Positions 42,719-51,329 of a stretch of 64,000 nt of DNA are shown in pieces. Location of the stretch: NCBI RefSeq assembly GCF_000332815.1, contig NZ_AOFD01000005.1, positions 62,001 through 126,000 on the forward strand. Direction: 5' to 3'. Under the pieces are notes generated by a model. That model was not told where the DNA came from, did no database searches, and saw only the letters and a program-made list of their open reading frames with translations. This DNA comes from Arthrobacter nitrophenolicus. Its GTDB lineage: Bacteria; Actinomycetota; Actinomycetes; Actinomycetales; Micrococcaceae. The stretch's first letter is position 1, and every line of letters starts with the position of its first letter. Position numbers and translations under genes: made by a program.

Positions 42719-44758
42719 CTAGGCCACCGGTTCCGTGCTTGTGGCCGGCTCTGACGGAGCGGGCTCGGAGGGCGGTGGCGGGGCAACTGTTTCAGAAGGC
42801 GTCGGCTCGACGGGCACCGGATCCACCGGTGTGGGCTCCGGCGTCGGCTCCACGGGCACCGGATCCACCGGTGTGGGCTCCGGCGTCGGCTCCACGGGCA
42901 CCGGATCCGGCGGTGTGGGCTCCGGCGTCGGCTCGACAGGCACCGGATCCGGCGTTGGGTCCACGATCACGGGCGGCGGGGTGGTGGTGCCGGGCGCGGT
43001 CGGCTCTGTTTTGCCTGGCGCCGGTTCATTCGACCCCGAACCTGTCGTTGGGGTGCCGGTGGGCTCGGTGGTGCCGCCCGGCGTCGTGCTTCCGGTCCCG
43101 GAGCCCGTGCCTGCAGCGGCGGCACTGGTGCCGGCCTCGGAGCCCGCGGCGCTTCCAGTGGAGGATGCGCTCTTCTCGGCGGTGGCGCTGGCCGACGGAC
43201 GGCTGGTGGGTGATGCCTCGACGTCGAGGCCGGCACTTTGCGCGGGTGCCGGCTTCTTTACTCCCGCCTCAATGCCCGCCAGTGGTTCCGCAGCATCGCC
43301 GGCGGCCCCCGCCGCTGCTCCGCCGGTTCCGACACCGGCGCCGGACCCGCCGTCGGATTTCGCCTCGGGTGCGGCTTCTGCGCCTGGCTGGAAGACGGAT
43401 GCCAGACTGTTCAGTCCCTCCGGGCTTTGGGCGGCGGTGGCCGTCAGGACGGTGAGCATGGCGGCGGCGGCCGCGATGGCGGTCAGCCGTACGGTCGGTT
43501 TCGGAGCATGCGCCCCGCCATGGTGTACGTGCCCGGGACCGTGGGCGGCAGCGGCACCGGCCGCCGGACCCTTCCGGGACCAGCTGGCTGGCCTGACGGG
43601 CATATGGCCGCCTTCGGCGGCAGGATCCGCGGCAGCGGCTTCGGCGTCCTGCTCCGCGGCCGCGGGAGCAGCCTCGGGCTGCGCGAGCACGGCGGACACG
43701 GCGGCCCCGAGGCAGATGGAGGATTTGGGATCGGCATCGACGGCGATGGGCCGGTCAAGCTGTTCGGAGATCAGCTGCGCCACGAGCGGGATCCGGGAGG
43801 ACCCGCCGATCAGCAGGACGGCGGTGAGGTCTGCAGGTTCAAGCTCCAGCTGCGCCAGTGACTGCTCCAGGGCGTCCACGGTATCGCGGACCGGTTCCTC
43901 GATCAGGGCCTCGAACTCGGAGCGGACCAGGCGGACCTGCTGCTGGTGGCCGGGCAGGAGCACGGAGATGCTGGCCTCACTGTCCGAGGAGAGGGCTTCC
44001 TTGGCTTCCACGCATTCGCGCCGCAGCCGGGCCAGCGCCGCGAGCACGTTGGGATCGTCGGTGTCGAGTCGGGCCAGGGTTTCGCCGGTGTTCGCGGCAA
44101 CGAAGCGGAACACAGCGGCGTCGAAGTCGGCGCCGCCCAGGTCCTCAATGCCTTCGGGCCGTCCCAGCACCTCGAACCGGTTGCTGCCGGTCTTGCGGAG
44201 GACGGCGGTATCGAAGGTCCCGCCGCCGAGGTCGTAGACGGCCACCGTGCTGCCGTCCTCCACCCGCACCTGCGAGGCGTAGTGCAGCGCAGCCGCCTCG
44301 GGCTCGGTCAGCAGGGTGACGTTTGGCAGGCCGTGGGCGGCAAGGGCGTCCCGGACCACCGACGTGCGGTGGCTGCCCCAGGCGGCGGGGTGGGTCAGGA
44401 TGGTTTCCGACGGCGGTTCCCCCTCCCGCTCCGCTGCGCGGTCCGCCACCCAGCGGGCCATGGTGGCGAAGACGTCTTCGGGCGGCAGGGACAAGGTGCC
44501 CACGGAGATCGGCACGGAATCGCCGATCCGGCGCTTGAACTCCCGCACCACGCGGCCGGGGGAATCGAGGCCCCGGCGCTCCGCAGCCTCGCCCACCAGG
44601 ATGGGGCCTTCCTCCGGGTAGTACACCACGGAGGGCACGGCAGAGCCGCGAAGACCCAGCGGAAGGCACTCCGGAACGGGCTTGATCCCCTGCTGGAAAC
44701 GGACAACGGCGGCTGCCGTGAAACTGGTCCCGACATCAATGGCGAGAACGTAGCTCAT
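42719..44758 (-). CDS. Membrane-anchored Hsp70-family protein with Pro-rich extracytoplasmic tail
   Basis: The 679-residue protein has an actin-like ATPase domain (about 1-360) with DVGTS (residues 8-12), DLGGGTFD (176-183) and the adenosine motif GGSSRIP (318-324). The Hsp70 substrate-binding domain is absent. A His/Gly-rich linker and a single membrane helix (about 422-444) follow, then a 230-residue Ala/Ser/Thr/Pro tail with 14-residue PVPVEPTPEPTPVD repeats. The ATPase should be cytoplasmic and the tail outside. GAGGT precedes the ATG at 44758; a longer frame adds 15 residues. It heads the LuxR/IniB/GTPase cluster and could transmit envelope state to the regulator; that role is inferred. 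Confidence 0.87.
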   Translation of the reverse strand: MSYVLAIDVGTSFTAAAVVRFQQGIKPVPECLPLGLRGSAVPSVVYYPEEGPILVGEAAERRGLDSPGRVVREFKRRIGDSVPISVGTLSLPPEDVFATMARWVADRAAEREGEPPSETILTHPAAWGSHRTSVVRDALAAHGLPNVTLLTEPEAAALHYASQVRVEDGSTVAVYDLGGGTFDTAVLRKTGSNRFEVLGRPEGIEDLGGADFDAAVFRFVAANTGETLARLDTDDPNVLAALARLRRECVEAKEALSSDSEASISVLLPGHQQQVRLVRSEFEALIEEPVRDTVDALEQSLAQLELEPADLTAVLLIGGSSRIPLVAQLISEQLDRPIAVDADPKSSICLGAAVSAVLAQPEAAPAAAEQDAEAAAADPAAEGGHMPVRPASWSRKGPAAGAAAAHGPGHVHHGGAHAPKPTVRLTAIAAAAAMLTVLTATAAQSPEGLNSLASVFQPGAEAAPEAKSDGGSGAGVGTGGAAAGAAGDAAEPLAGIEAGVKKPAPAQSAGLDVEASPTSRPSASATAEKSASSTGSAAGSEAGTSAAAAGTGSGTGSTTPGGTTEPTGTPTTGSGSNEPAPGKTEPTAPGTTTPPPVIVDPTPDPVPVEPTPEPTPPDPVPVEPTPEPTPVDPVPVEPTPEPTPVDPVPVEPTPSETVAPPPPSEPAPSEPATSTEPVA
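42801..42959. repeat. 42-bp tandem repeats in the Hsp70-like tail
   Basis: Units starting GTCGGCTC(C/G)AC begin at 42801, 42843, 42885 and 42927 (the last partial). Each codes for 14 residues of the extracytoplasmic Pro/Glu/Thr repeat, so length can vary in frame. Confidence 0.9.
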
Positions 44759-44911
44759 GGGGTACCTCAGGCAAACTTGCGTTTCGCCTGCAAACTTCAT
44801 CACGGGCGAACGTCACCAACGTAGCATCACCGGCGGACCGGGAACACCCCTATTGCTACATCGATTTGTTATTTTCCCGGGCCGCTTCGGGCGTTCCGGA
44901 GTATCCCCTGC

Positions 44912-46009
44912 TCAGAGGCCCGAGTAGGAGTGGAGTCCGTTGAAGAACTGGTTCACGATGGTGAAGTTGAAGATCACGCACAGGTAGCCCACGATCGAGA
45001 GCCAGGCTGCCCTGTTGCCGGTCCAGCCGCGGGTGGCCCGGGCGTGCAGGTAGCCCGCATAGACCACCCAGATGACGAAGGTCCAGACTTCCTTGGTATC
45101 CCAGCCCCAGAACCGTCCCCAGGCCTTTTCGGCCCAGATTGCACCGAACATCAGCGTGAAGGTCCAGCCGATGAAGGCGATGGCGTTGATCCGGTAGGAC
45201 AGGTTCTCCAGGCTGAGCGCCGAGGGCACCAGGCGCATGAAGCCGAGCTTGTCAGCCCCGCCTGCAGCCACCGTCTTCTGCCGGTGGGACTGCACCAGCT
45301 GCAGGGCGGACATGGCGAAGGTCAGCGTGAACAGCGCGGAGGAGAGCACTGCGATGGAGACGTGGATGATCAGCCAGTAGCTCTGGAGGGCGGGAACCAG
45401 GTGCCCCACCGGGGTCCAGTAGGCCACGGAGGCAGCCACCAGCATGATGATGGCCAGGCCCACCACGAAGGTCCCCAGGAACCGGAGGTCCCGCCGGACC
45501 AGCACCAGGAGGAACACGGCAATGGCCACGAACGCGCCGGTGGTCAGGAACTCGTACATGTTGCCCCACGGCACGCGCCCGGCGCCGAGCGCACGGGTCA
45601 CCACGCCCGCGCCGTGGATCAGCGCACCCAGGACGGTCAGGGCCACGGCGACCCGCGCGGGTGCACGGCGCTCCGCTGCGTACTTCATGTCGGCGTCGGC
45701 CGTGACCACTCCCCCGGCACCGGCGGCTTTGGCCGTGGACGACGACGGCCGCTCGGCCCGGCCCGCCGGTCCGCCCAGGCGGGCCTCATCAGGGCGGGAT
45801 CCGGCAGCTGCGGACCCTGCCCCGGCTGCCACCGGGACCTTGGCGGTTTCTTCAGCCTGGGCGGCCTTGAGGTCGATGGCCCGCAGCGCCTTGCTGCTCT
45901 TGGCAAGGTCCCAGGCGAAGGCAATGAAGGCAACCGTGTAGGTGCCCGCCGCCAGCAGCATGAAGAGCTCGCTGTACTGGCCCATGGTCTCGTTGATTCC
46001 GAACGGCAT
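44912..46009 (-). CDS. ccsB: Cytochrome c biogenesis protein CcsB (CcsA/ResC-like)
   Basis: The 365-residue membrane protein has about eight helices and the haem-handling WWD-type motif WGRFWGWDTKEVW, preceded by VPWGNMYEFLTTG. A hydrophilic insertion (about 35-105) follows the first helix. With ResB it forms the system II cytochrome c synthase, which carries haem across the membrane and attaches it to CxxCH apoproteins. The ATG overlaps the ResB stop by one base (TAATG). It is the last gene of the operon. Confidence 0.93.
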   Translation of the reverse strand: MPFGINETMGQYSELFMLLAAGTYTVAFIAFAWDLAKSSKALRAIDLKAAQAEETAKVPVAAGAGSAAAGSRPDEARLGGPAGRAERPSSSTAKAAGAGGVVTADADMKYAAERRAPARVAVALTVLGALIHGAGVVTRALGAGRVPWGNMYEFLTTGAFVAIAVFLLVLVRRDLRFLGTFVVGLAIIMLVAASVAYWTPVGHLVPALQSYWLIIHVSIAVLSSALFTLTFAMSALQLVQSHRQKTVAAGGADKLGFMRLVPSALSLENLSYRINAIAFIGWTFTLMFGAIWAEKAWGRFWGWDTKEVWTFVIWVVYAGYLHARATRGWTGNRAAWLSIVGYLCVIFNFTIVNQFFNGLHSYSGL

Positions 46010-47730
46010 TACTGGTCCTTTTCGGGCCCGGAGGGGCCTGCTGGGGTGGTTACGGAGGAGGTTTCTGCGGCTGCGTCCCCTGGCAGCCGCCATTCGGTGG
46101 AGAACAACTTGCGGAGGGTGGCGGCCTCGGCGGCCAGGCGGTGGTCCTCGCCGCGGGCCAGGAGGCCGTACTCAACCATGGTCCGGCCGTCTTCATGGGT
46201 TCCGGTACGGACCCAGGCCCGGCGGCGGTTGACGTACAGGGAGAGGATCAGGCCGGCAACGGCGAGCAGCGCAAAGATCAGGGCGTACAGCTGGCCGGGG
46301 TTGTGGTGGATGTCCACGCCGATGTAGCGCTTCACGCCGTCGAAGCTGATGCTGCCTTTGCCGTCGGGCAGGGTGTAGGACGTGCCGGGCGCCAGGGTGA
46401 TGCCGCCGGCGTCAAGGTTCCGGGCGTTCAGCGGCGTCAGGTCCTCCACGTCCAGCTCGAAGACGTTCTGCGGAGCGCCGTCGTCCAGGCCAAGGTCTCC
46501 GAAGTAGGAGTTCAGGGTCAGCTGCGGGTTGAAGAGCTCCGGGTCGCCGCTGAAGGACACGCCCTCGTCCGTGACGAACGCGGTGGGGAGGAAGAAGCCT
46601 GCGAAGCCCAGCTGGTCCGGCTTGGCGTCGGGGACCTTGATGACCACGGACGAGTAGTAGTTGTCCCCCTGCAGCTTGGCCACCACGGGCCCCTGCATGG
46701 CGATGTTGCCCTCCCCGTCGCGGATGGTCACCACGGGCGCGTAGCCGTTGCCGGTGAGGTAGATGCTGGTGCCGCCCAGGGTGACGGGGTCGTTCACCTT
46801 CAGGGTCTCCTGCTTGGCGGGCGCGTCCGGGTTTTCCCTGGTGGTCACGGCGGCGGCGAAGTCGATGGGCTGGCCGAACTTGCCCTGGGACTCCCGGTCG
46901 AAAGTGATGTCGAACTTGTCCAGCTGGATGGAGTACGGCTGCAGCTGGCTGGACTGGAAGTTGGTGCCCGGATTGAACTGGTCGTAGCCCACCAGGGTGT
47001 TGACGAAGGTGTCGCCCTCCACGAGGATCCGCTGGCCGCTGTAGCCGAACAGTCCTCCAATTGCCACCGAAACCAGCACGCCGATCAGGGAGGTGTGGAA
47101 GACGAGGTTGCCCACTTCCTTCAGGAAGCCGCGTTCGGCACCCAAAGACGGCCGCGCGCCGTCGTCGTCCCTCACTTCAACGCGGTAGCCGCGCTTGCGC
47201 AGCAGCCCGGCGGCACCATGGATGGCGTCCGACGCCGGGATCCCCGCGGCGGCGGGAATGACCAGTGTGCCGTACTCGGGCAGGCGGGAGAGGCGCTTGG
47301 GGGTGCGCGGCGGCTGGGAGCGCATTGCCTTGTAGTGGGCGATGGCGCGGGGCACCACGCAGCCGATGAGGGAGATGAACAGCAGCAGGTAGATGGCCGA
47401 GAACCATGCCGAGGAATACACGTCATAGAGCTGCAGGGAGTCCAGCAGCTTGCCGTAATCCGGGTTGTCCTTGATGTACTGGGTCACCACGGCCGGGTTG
47501 GCCGGGCGCTGCGGGAAGAGCGAGCCCGGGACCGCGGCCACGGCCAGGAGCAGCAGCAGGAACAGGGCCGTCCGCATGCTGGTCAGCTGGGTCCACGCCC
47601 AGCGCAGCATTTCCTTGGGGCCCAGGGCAGGCAGCGCGGCGACGGCCTTGGCCTCCAGCACTTTGCCGCCGGGCTCGTTGCCGCCGGCCTCGGCTGGGGA
47701 CTTCTTCTCTACGTTCACACGCTCGCTCAT
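46009..47730 (-). CDS. resB: Cytochrome c biogenesis protein ResB (Ccs1)
   Basis: The 573-residue protein has the ResB pattern: TM helices near 50-75 and 110-135, VGNLVFHTSLIGVLVSVAIGG with a conserved His, a large extracytoplasmic domain (about 240-500), and a closing helix YALIFALLAVAGLILSLYVNRRR. It is the partner of CcsB in haem delivery. The start at 47730 overlaps the ccdA stop by one base; the longer upstream frame lies inside ccdA. Confidence 0.93.
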   Translation of the reverse strand: MSERVNVEKKSPAEAGGNEPGGKVLEAKAVAALPALGPKEMLRWAWTQLTSMRTALFLLLLLAVAAVPGSLFPQRPANPAVVTQYIKDNPDYGKLLDSLQLYDVYSSAWFSAIYLLLFISLIGCVVPRAIAHYKAMRSQPPRTPKRLSRLPEYGTLVIPAAAGIPASDAIHGAAGLLRKRGYRVEVRDDDGARPSLGAERGFLKEVGNLVFHTSLIGVLVSVAIGGLFGYSGQRILVEGDTFVNTLVGYDQFNPGTNFQSSQLQPYSIQLDKFDITFDRESQGKFGQPIDFAAAVTTRENPDAPAKQETLKVNDPVTLGGTSIYLTGNGYAPVVTIRDGEGNIAMQGPVVAKLQGDNYYSSVVIKVPDAKPDQLGFAGFFLPTAFVTDEGVSFSGDPELFNPQLTLNSYFGDLGLDDGAPQNVFELDVEDLTPLNARNLDAGGITLAPGTSYTLPDGKGSISFDGVKRYIGVDIHHNPGQLYALIFALLAVAGLILSLYVNRRRAWVRTGTHEDGRTMVEYGLLARGEDHRLAAEAATLRKLFSTEWRLPGDAAAETSSVTTPAGPSGPEKDQ

Positions 47731-48485
47731 CAGATTGGCAACTTCACGTCGGTTTGGAACCAGTACTGCAGCTCGGTCACCCAGGCTCCCCACACCCCGG
47801 TGGCCATCAGCAGGCCCAGGACCACCAGGATGCCGCCGCCGATGCGCTGGATGGCCAGGCGGTGCTTGCGGAAGAACGCCATCACGCCCATCCCGCGGCG
47901 CAGGGCAAGGGCGATCAGCAGGAACGGGATGCCAAGCCCCAGGCTGTAGACGAAGGCGAGGAACGCGCCCTTGGCGGCGGAGGAACCGCCGGAGAGGCTC
48001 AACAGCTGCACGGCCGAGTAGGTGGGGCCGATGCAGGGCGCCCAGCCCAGCCCGAAGGTCAGGCCCAGCAGTGGCGCGCCCCACAGGCCTGCCGGCGGCT
48101 TGGCATGGATCTTCGCATCGCGCTGCAGCCAGCTGAAACCGCCCATGAACACCACGCCCATGACGATCACCAGGAGCCCGAGCAGCTGGGTGATCCAGGC
48201 GTTCTGGGAGCCCGTGATGAGGGTTCCCAGCTGGCCGAAGGCACCGCCCAGGAGCACAAAGATCACTGAGAAGCCCAGGACGAACAGCCCGATGCCCACC
48301 AGCATGCGGCCGCGCTTCTGCTTCTGCAGGTCCACGCCGCTGAGCCCCGTGACGTAGCCCAGGTAGCCGGGGACCAGGGGCAGGACGCAGGGCGAAAGGA
48401 AGGAAACCAGTCCCGCGAGCAGGGCCACGGGAATAGCCAGGAGCAGCGAACCGCTCAGGATGGCTTCGGCGAAGGGACTGTTCAC
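47730..48485 (-). CDS. ccdA: Thiol:disulfide interchange protein CcdA
   Basis: The 251-residue protein has six or more helices with the two redox cysteines in FLSPCVLPLVPGYLGYVTG and GWAPCIGPTY. CcdA passes electrons from cytoplasmic thioredoxin across the membrane to keep ResA-type proteins and apocytochrome cysteines reduced. It lies between the thioredoxin-like lipoprotein and ResB genes, with a one-base overlap to the latter. Confidence 0.95.
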   Translation of the reverse strand: MNSPFAEAILSGSLLLAIPVALLAGLVSFLSPCVLPLVPGYLGYVTGLSGVDLQKQKRGRMLVGIGLFVLGFSVIFVLLGGAFGQLGTLITGSQNAWITQLLGLLVIVMGVVFMGGFSWLQRDAKIHAKPPAGLWGAPLLGLTFGLGWAPCIGPTYSAVQLLSLSGGSSAAKGAFLAFVYSLGLGIPFLLIALALRRGMGVMAFFRKHRLAIQRIGGGILVVLGLLMATGVWGAWVTELQYWFQTDVKLPI

Positions 48486-48492
48486 GGGTCCG

Positions 48493-49134
48493 CTACTCTG
48501 CCACGGCTGCGGTGATGAGGGCCTTGAGGGTGCCCTTCTGGATCTCCCCCAGGACGCGGGAGGCCACGCGCCCCTCCTTGTCCAGCACCAGCGTTGTGGG
48601 TACGGCCCCCGGCGGGACCAGCCCGGACACGGCGAGCAGGACGCCGCCGTCCTTGTCGTCGAAGCTCGGGTAGGTCAGGTTGAACGTCTTGTCGAACGCC
48701 TCGGCGGTGGCCTTCTCGTCGCGGAGGTTGACGCCGAAGAACTGCACGCCCTGGTCCTTGAACTCCTGGTGGAGCTCCTCCAGGATCGGCGCTTCAACCC
48801 GGCACGGGGCGCAGGCGGCGAACCAGAAGTTCAGCACGGTCACCTTGCCCTGGAAGTCAGCCGGGGCTACTGCCGTGCCGTTGAAGAGCGTGCCGTTGAT
48901 CTGGACGGCCGCCTTGCGGTCCGCCGCGGCGAACTCCGTGACGGAACCGTCCCCGGCAACATAGTTCTTGTTGTCCCCGGCCTTCGCCTGCTGCGCCAGC
49001 GCGTCCTCCTGGGCGCACCCGGACAGGCCCACGGTCAGCGCGGTCAGCGCCAGGCCGCCGGCAGCGAGGACACTGCGGCGGGAGCTGACGGGTCCTTTGC
49101 CTGCCGGGGTGTTCCGGAAATTGCTGTCAGTCAC
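48493..49134 (-). CDS. resA: ResA/TlpA-like thioredoxin-fold lipoprotein
   Basis: The 213-residue precursor has an SRRS sequence before a hydrophobic stretch and the lipobox LSGC, so it is exported and lipid-anchored. The TlpA/ResA domain holds the redox site WFAACAPCRVEAP (CxxC) and the cis-proline loop PPGAVPTTLVLD. It reduces apocytochrome c haem-binding cysteines, taking electrons from CcdA. I chose the GTG at 49134, two bases after the upstream stop; the long frame to 49257 lies in the neighbour. Confidence 0.93.
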   Translation of the reverse strand: MTDSNFRNTPAGKGPVSSRRSVLAAGGLALTALTVGLSGCAQEDALAQQAKAGDNKNYVAGDGSVTEFAAADRKAAVQINGTLFNGTAVAPADFQGKVTVLNFWFAACAPCRVEAPILEELHQEFKDQGVQFFGVNLRDEKATAEAFDKTFNLTYPSFDDKDGGVLLAVSGLVPPGAVPTTLVLDKEGRVASRVLGEIQKGTLKALITAAVAE

Positions 49135-49136
49135 TA

Positions 49137-49817
49137 CTAGGCTCCAGGGGTGCTGGCGGCACCGGGAAGAAGGGACGCCGCTGGTTCGCTGTACTGCACG
49201 CGCAGGAGCGTGCCGTCGTCGTCGAACACCAGCGACGTGATGGAAGTCAAAGTGCATTCGCGTTTCCGCGGGTCATGCCACAGCGGCTTGCCCTCGGCGT
49301 TGAGGCGGGTTGCCCAGATGGGAAGCTGGTGGCTGACCATGATTGCCTCGGGTCCGGCCGAGCCAAAATTGCCGTCCGCCAGTTCAATGGCGCGAAGGCG
49401 GGCATCCTGGACCGCCGCCATCACCCGCGAGGCCTGCTGCTTGTACGGCTCGCCCCACGAGGGGCGCAACGGGTTGACCAGCCGGGGCCAGTGCTTGGGA
49501 CGGCGCAGCTCGGCCTTGGTGACCTTCATGCCCTCGAAGTAGTTCTCTGCCTCGATGATCCGTTCATCGGTGTGGATCTGCAGGCGCAGCGCCTCGGCCG
49601 TGGGGGCTGCGGTTTCCTGGGCCCGGTCAAGCGGCGAAGCGGCAAGGTAGGTGATCCGGGCACCGTTTTCCGCGCGCTGCCGGAAGTGCTCGGCGAGCAT
49701 GCGGGCCATCTCCCGCCCCAGTTCGGAGAGGTGGAATTCGGGCAGCCTTCCATACAGGACGCCGTCCGGATTATGGACTTCGCCATGGCGGAGCAGATGG
49801 ACAGTGGCTTGGGGCAT
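49137..49817 (-). CDS. Histidine-phosphatase (phosphoglycerate-mutase-like) protein
   Basis: The 226-residue protein opens with TVHLLRHGEVHNPDGVLYG, carrying the RHG nucleophile, and has the second catalytic His in IMVSHQLPIW. It belongs to the broad histidine phosphatase branch; the substrate is not known. A GTG at 49862 would add 15 residues. I prefer 49817 because the RHG motif normally lies within the first dozen residues. It heads the cytochrome c maturation operon, a common actinobacterial arrangement. Confidence 0.85.
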   Translation of the reverse strand: MPQATVHLLRHGEVHNPDGVLYGRLPEFHLSELGREMARMLAEHFRQRAENGARITYLAASPLDRAQETAAPTAEALRLQIHTDERIIEAENYFEGMKVTKAELRRPKHWPRLVNPLRPSWGEPYKQQASRVMAAVQDARLRAIELADGNFGSAGPEAIMVSHQLPIWATRLNAEGKPLWHDPRKRECTLTSITSLVFDDDGTLLRVQYSEPAASLLPGAASTPGA

Positions 49818-49963
49818 GTTTACCAGTTTCTCAAAGATGGCGTGCGATCCGAAATCTTCCACAGGTGCTTTCTACAAAGAGTAGAACTGAAGTTTTTGAA
49901 GAAATGTTCCGAGACCGGGAACAAAAGATGCAAATGCATGTTTATACTGGATGCAGCAAGATA

Positions 49964-49993
49964 GTTGAGGCTTCAACAGATGAAGGTTCAACG
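49964..49993. promoter_or_regulatory. Two palindromes in the yceI promoter
   Basis: GTTGAGGCTTCAAC (49964-49977) and TGAAGGTTCA (49981-49990) share GAAGSTTCA-like centres and lie 40-70 bases before the start. MarR-type regulators often bind this kind of site; no regulator gene is adjacent. Confidence 0.45.
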
Positions 49994-50032
49994 CAACCGT
50001 TATCCGGCACGCACGAATCAAGGAGCATCACC

Positions 50033-50581
50033 ATGGCACTTCCCGCAGACATCACCACCGGCACCTGGACCCTCGACAACTCCCACAGCGAGATCGGCTT
50101 CACTGTCCGCCACGCAGGCATCAGCAAGGTCCGCGGCCAGTTCACCGACGCCGCTGCCACCCTGGAGTTGGCAGAGGATGTGGCCGACTCCAAGATCCAG
50201 GCCACCATCAACACCGCCAGCTTCGACTCCGGCGATGCCAACCGCGACGGCCACGTCAAGGGCGAGGATTTCTTCGACGTGGAGAAGTTCCCGGAAATCT
50301 CCTTCGTCTCCAACGGCCTGGTGGCCAAGGGCAACAGCTACGAACTGAACGGCGACCTCACCATCAAGGGCGTTACCCGCCCCGTCACCCTGGAGACCGA
50401 GTTCAACGGCGTGGCCGTTGACCCGTTCGGCAACACACGCGCCGGCGTTTCCGCCGAGACCACCATCAGCCGCAAGGATTTCGGCCTCACCTGGAACGCC
50501 GTCCTGGAAACCGGCGGCGTCCTGGTCAGCGACAAGGTTGCCATCAACCTGGAACTGGCGTTCATCGCTCCCGCAGCGTAA
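50033..50581 (+). CDS. YceI-family protein
   Basis: The 182-residue protein is a YceI-type lipocalin-like beta barrel: WTLDNSHSEIGFTVRHAGISKVRG at the start, SFDSGDANRDGHVKGEDFFDVEKFPEISF in the middle and ISRKDFGLTWNAVLETGGVLVSD at the end, each a family signature. There is no signal peptide, so it is probably cytoplasmic, as in other actinobacteria. Relatives bind long isoprenoid chains. AAGGAG precedes the ATG at 50033. A hairpin terminator follows. Confidence 0.93.
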   Translation: MALPADITTGTWTLDNSHSEIGFTVRHAGISKVRGQFTDAAATLELAEDVADSKIQATINTASFDSGDANRDGHVKGEDFFDVEKFPEISFVSNGLVAKGNSYELNGDLTIKGVTRPVTLETEFNGVAVDPFGNTRAGVSAETTISRKDFGLTWNAVLETGGVLVSDKVAINLELAFIAPAA

Positions 50582-50592
50582 GCAGCCCTTGG

Positions 50593-50632
50593 AAACCTCC
50601 GGCACCGGCATGCAGCCCGGTGCTGGAGGTTT
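50593..50632 (+). terminator. Rho-independent terminator after yceI
   Basis: AAACCTCCGGCACCGG pairs with CCGGTGCTGGAGGTTT, with one small bulge, and TTCCGTCTT follows. Confidence 0.82.
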
Positions 50633-50753
50633 TCCGTCTTAATGGTGTTGGTCGTACCGGACCGCGCAGTGAAACCCTCGCCCGTTGCGCGGGAGCAGTC
50701 CCTGCGCACCGGGCCTCGCCGTGACACCGCCGGGCGGGACTACAGTGAACGCC

Positions 50754-51221
50754 ATGAGCAACTCTTCCCGCCTGCCGCAGAACGGCCTGGGCGCGCTGTT
50801 TTCTGTTGCCGGCCGGCCCACTGAAATAAAGGTCTCGTTCTGGATCTGGTTCATTGGCGGGATCCTTGCCCTGATGGGCGGACTCCTGGGGATGCTGGCG
50901 TCCCTGGTGCTTTTTGCGGCCGCGCCCGCGGCCGCCGCAGCCGTCGTCGCACTGATGCTGCTGGCCGCCGCCGTCGGGGCCGCGCAAATGGTCTTCGCGG
51001 TCAAGATGAAGGCCGGCCGCAAGTGGGCGCGGGTGGCCCTGACGGTGCTTGCCGGGATCACCCTGGTCCTTGCCGGAGTTAATACGTCGTCGGGCATGGG
51101 GCAAAGTGCCGGAAACTGGACGGCCTTCCTGGTCAGCCTGGCGGCAACGGTGCTGATGTGGCTGCCGAATGCCCAGGCCTGGTTTGCCGCCGCCCCGGCG
51201 CGGAATACCTCCGCAGAATGA
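50754..51221 (+). CDS. Hypothetical four-helix membrane protein
   Basis: The 155-residue protein has four predicted helices starting FWIWFIGGILALMGGLLGML. The spacing of helices and the AVKMKAGRKWARVALTVLAG loop resemble the C-terminal half of the next gene (FVRKGKNWARILGTVFAALS), so the two may be related. TACAGT lies seven bases before the ATG, consistent with a leaderless mRNA. Function is unknown. Confidence 0.78.
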   Translation: MSNSSRLPQNGLGALFSVAGRPTEIKVSFWIWFIGGILALMGGLLGMLASLVLFAAAPAAAAAVVALMLLAAAVGAAQMVFAVKMKAGRKWARVALTVLAGITLVLAGVNTSSGMGQSAGNWTAFLVSLAATVLMWLPNAQAWFAAAPARNTSAE

Positions 51222-51329
51222 CCCACAAGGCGGCAGCCCGGGGGTACGGTGGACTTAAGCCTTGCTGGGGGTTCGGCGCAGGACCGCTCCCGGCAGCTCC
51301 CTGGAATCCGACCTGCAGAAGGACCGCTC

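Noticed and set aside
42801..42959. Regular repeats that might suggest a CRISPR array
   Set aside because: Units are contiguous 42-bp coding repeats without spacers, in frame with the Hsp70-like tail, and no cas genes are near.
40747..43455. A 902-codon plus-strand frame over the LuxR and Hsp70-like genes
   Set aside because: It crosses the junction of two well-supported minus-strand genes and has no recognisable domain.
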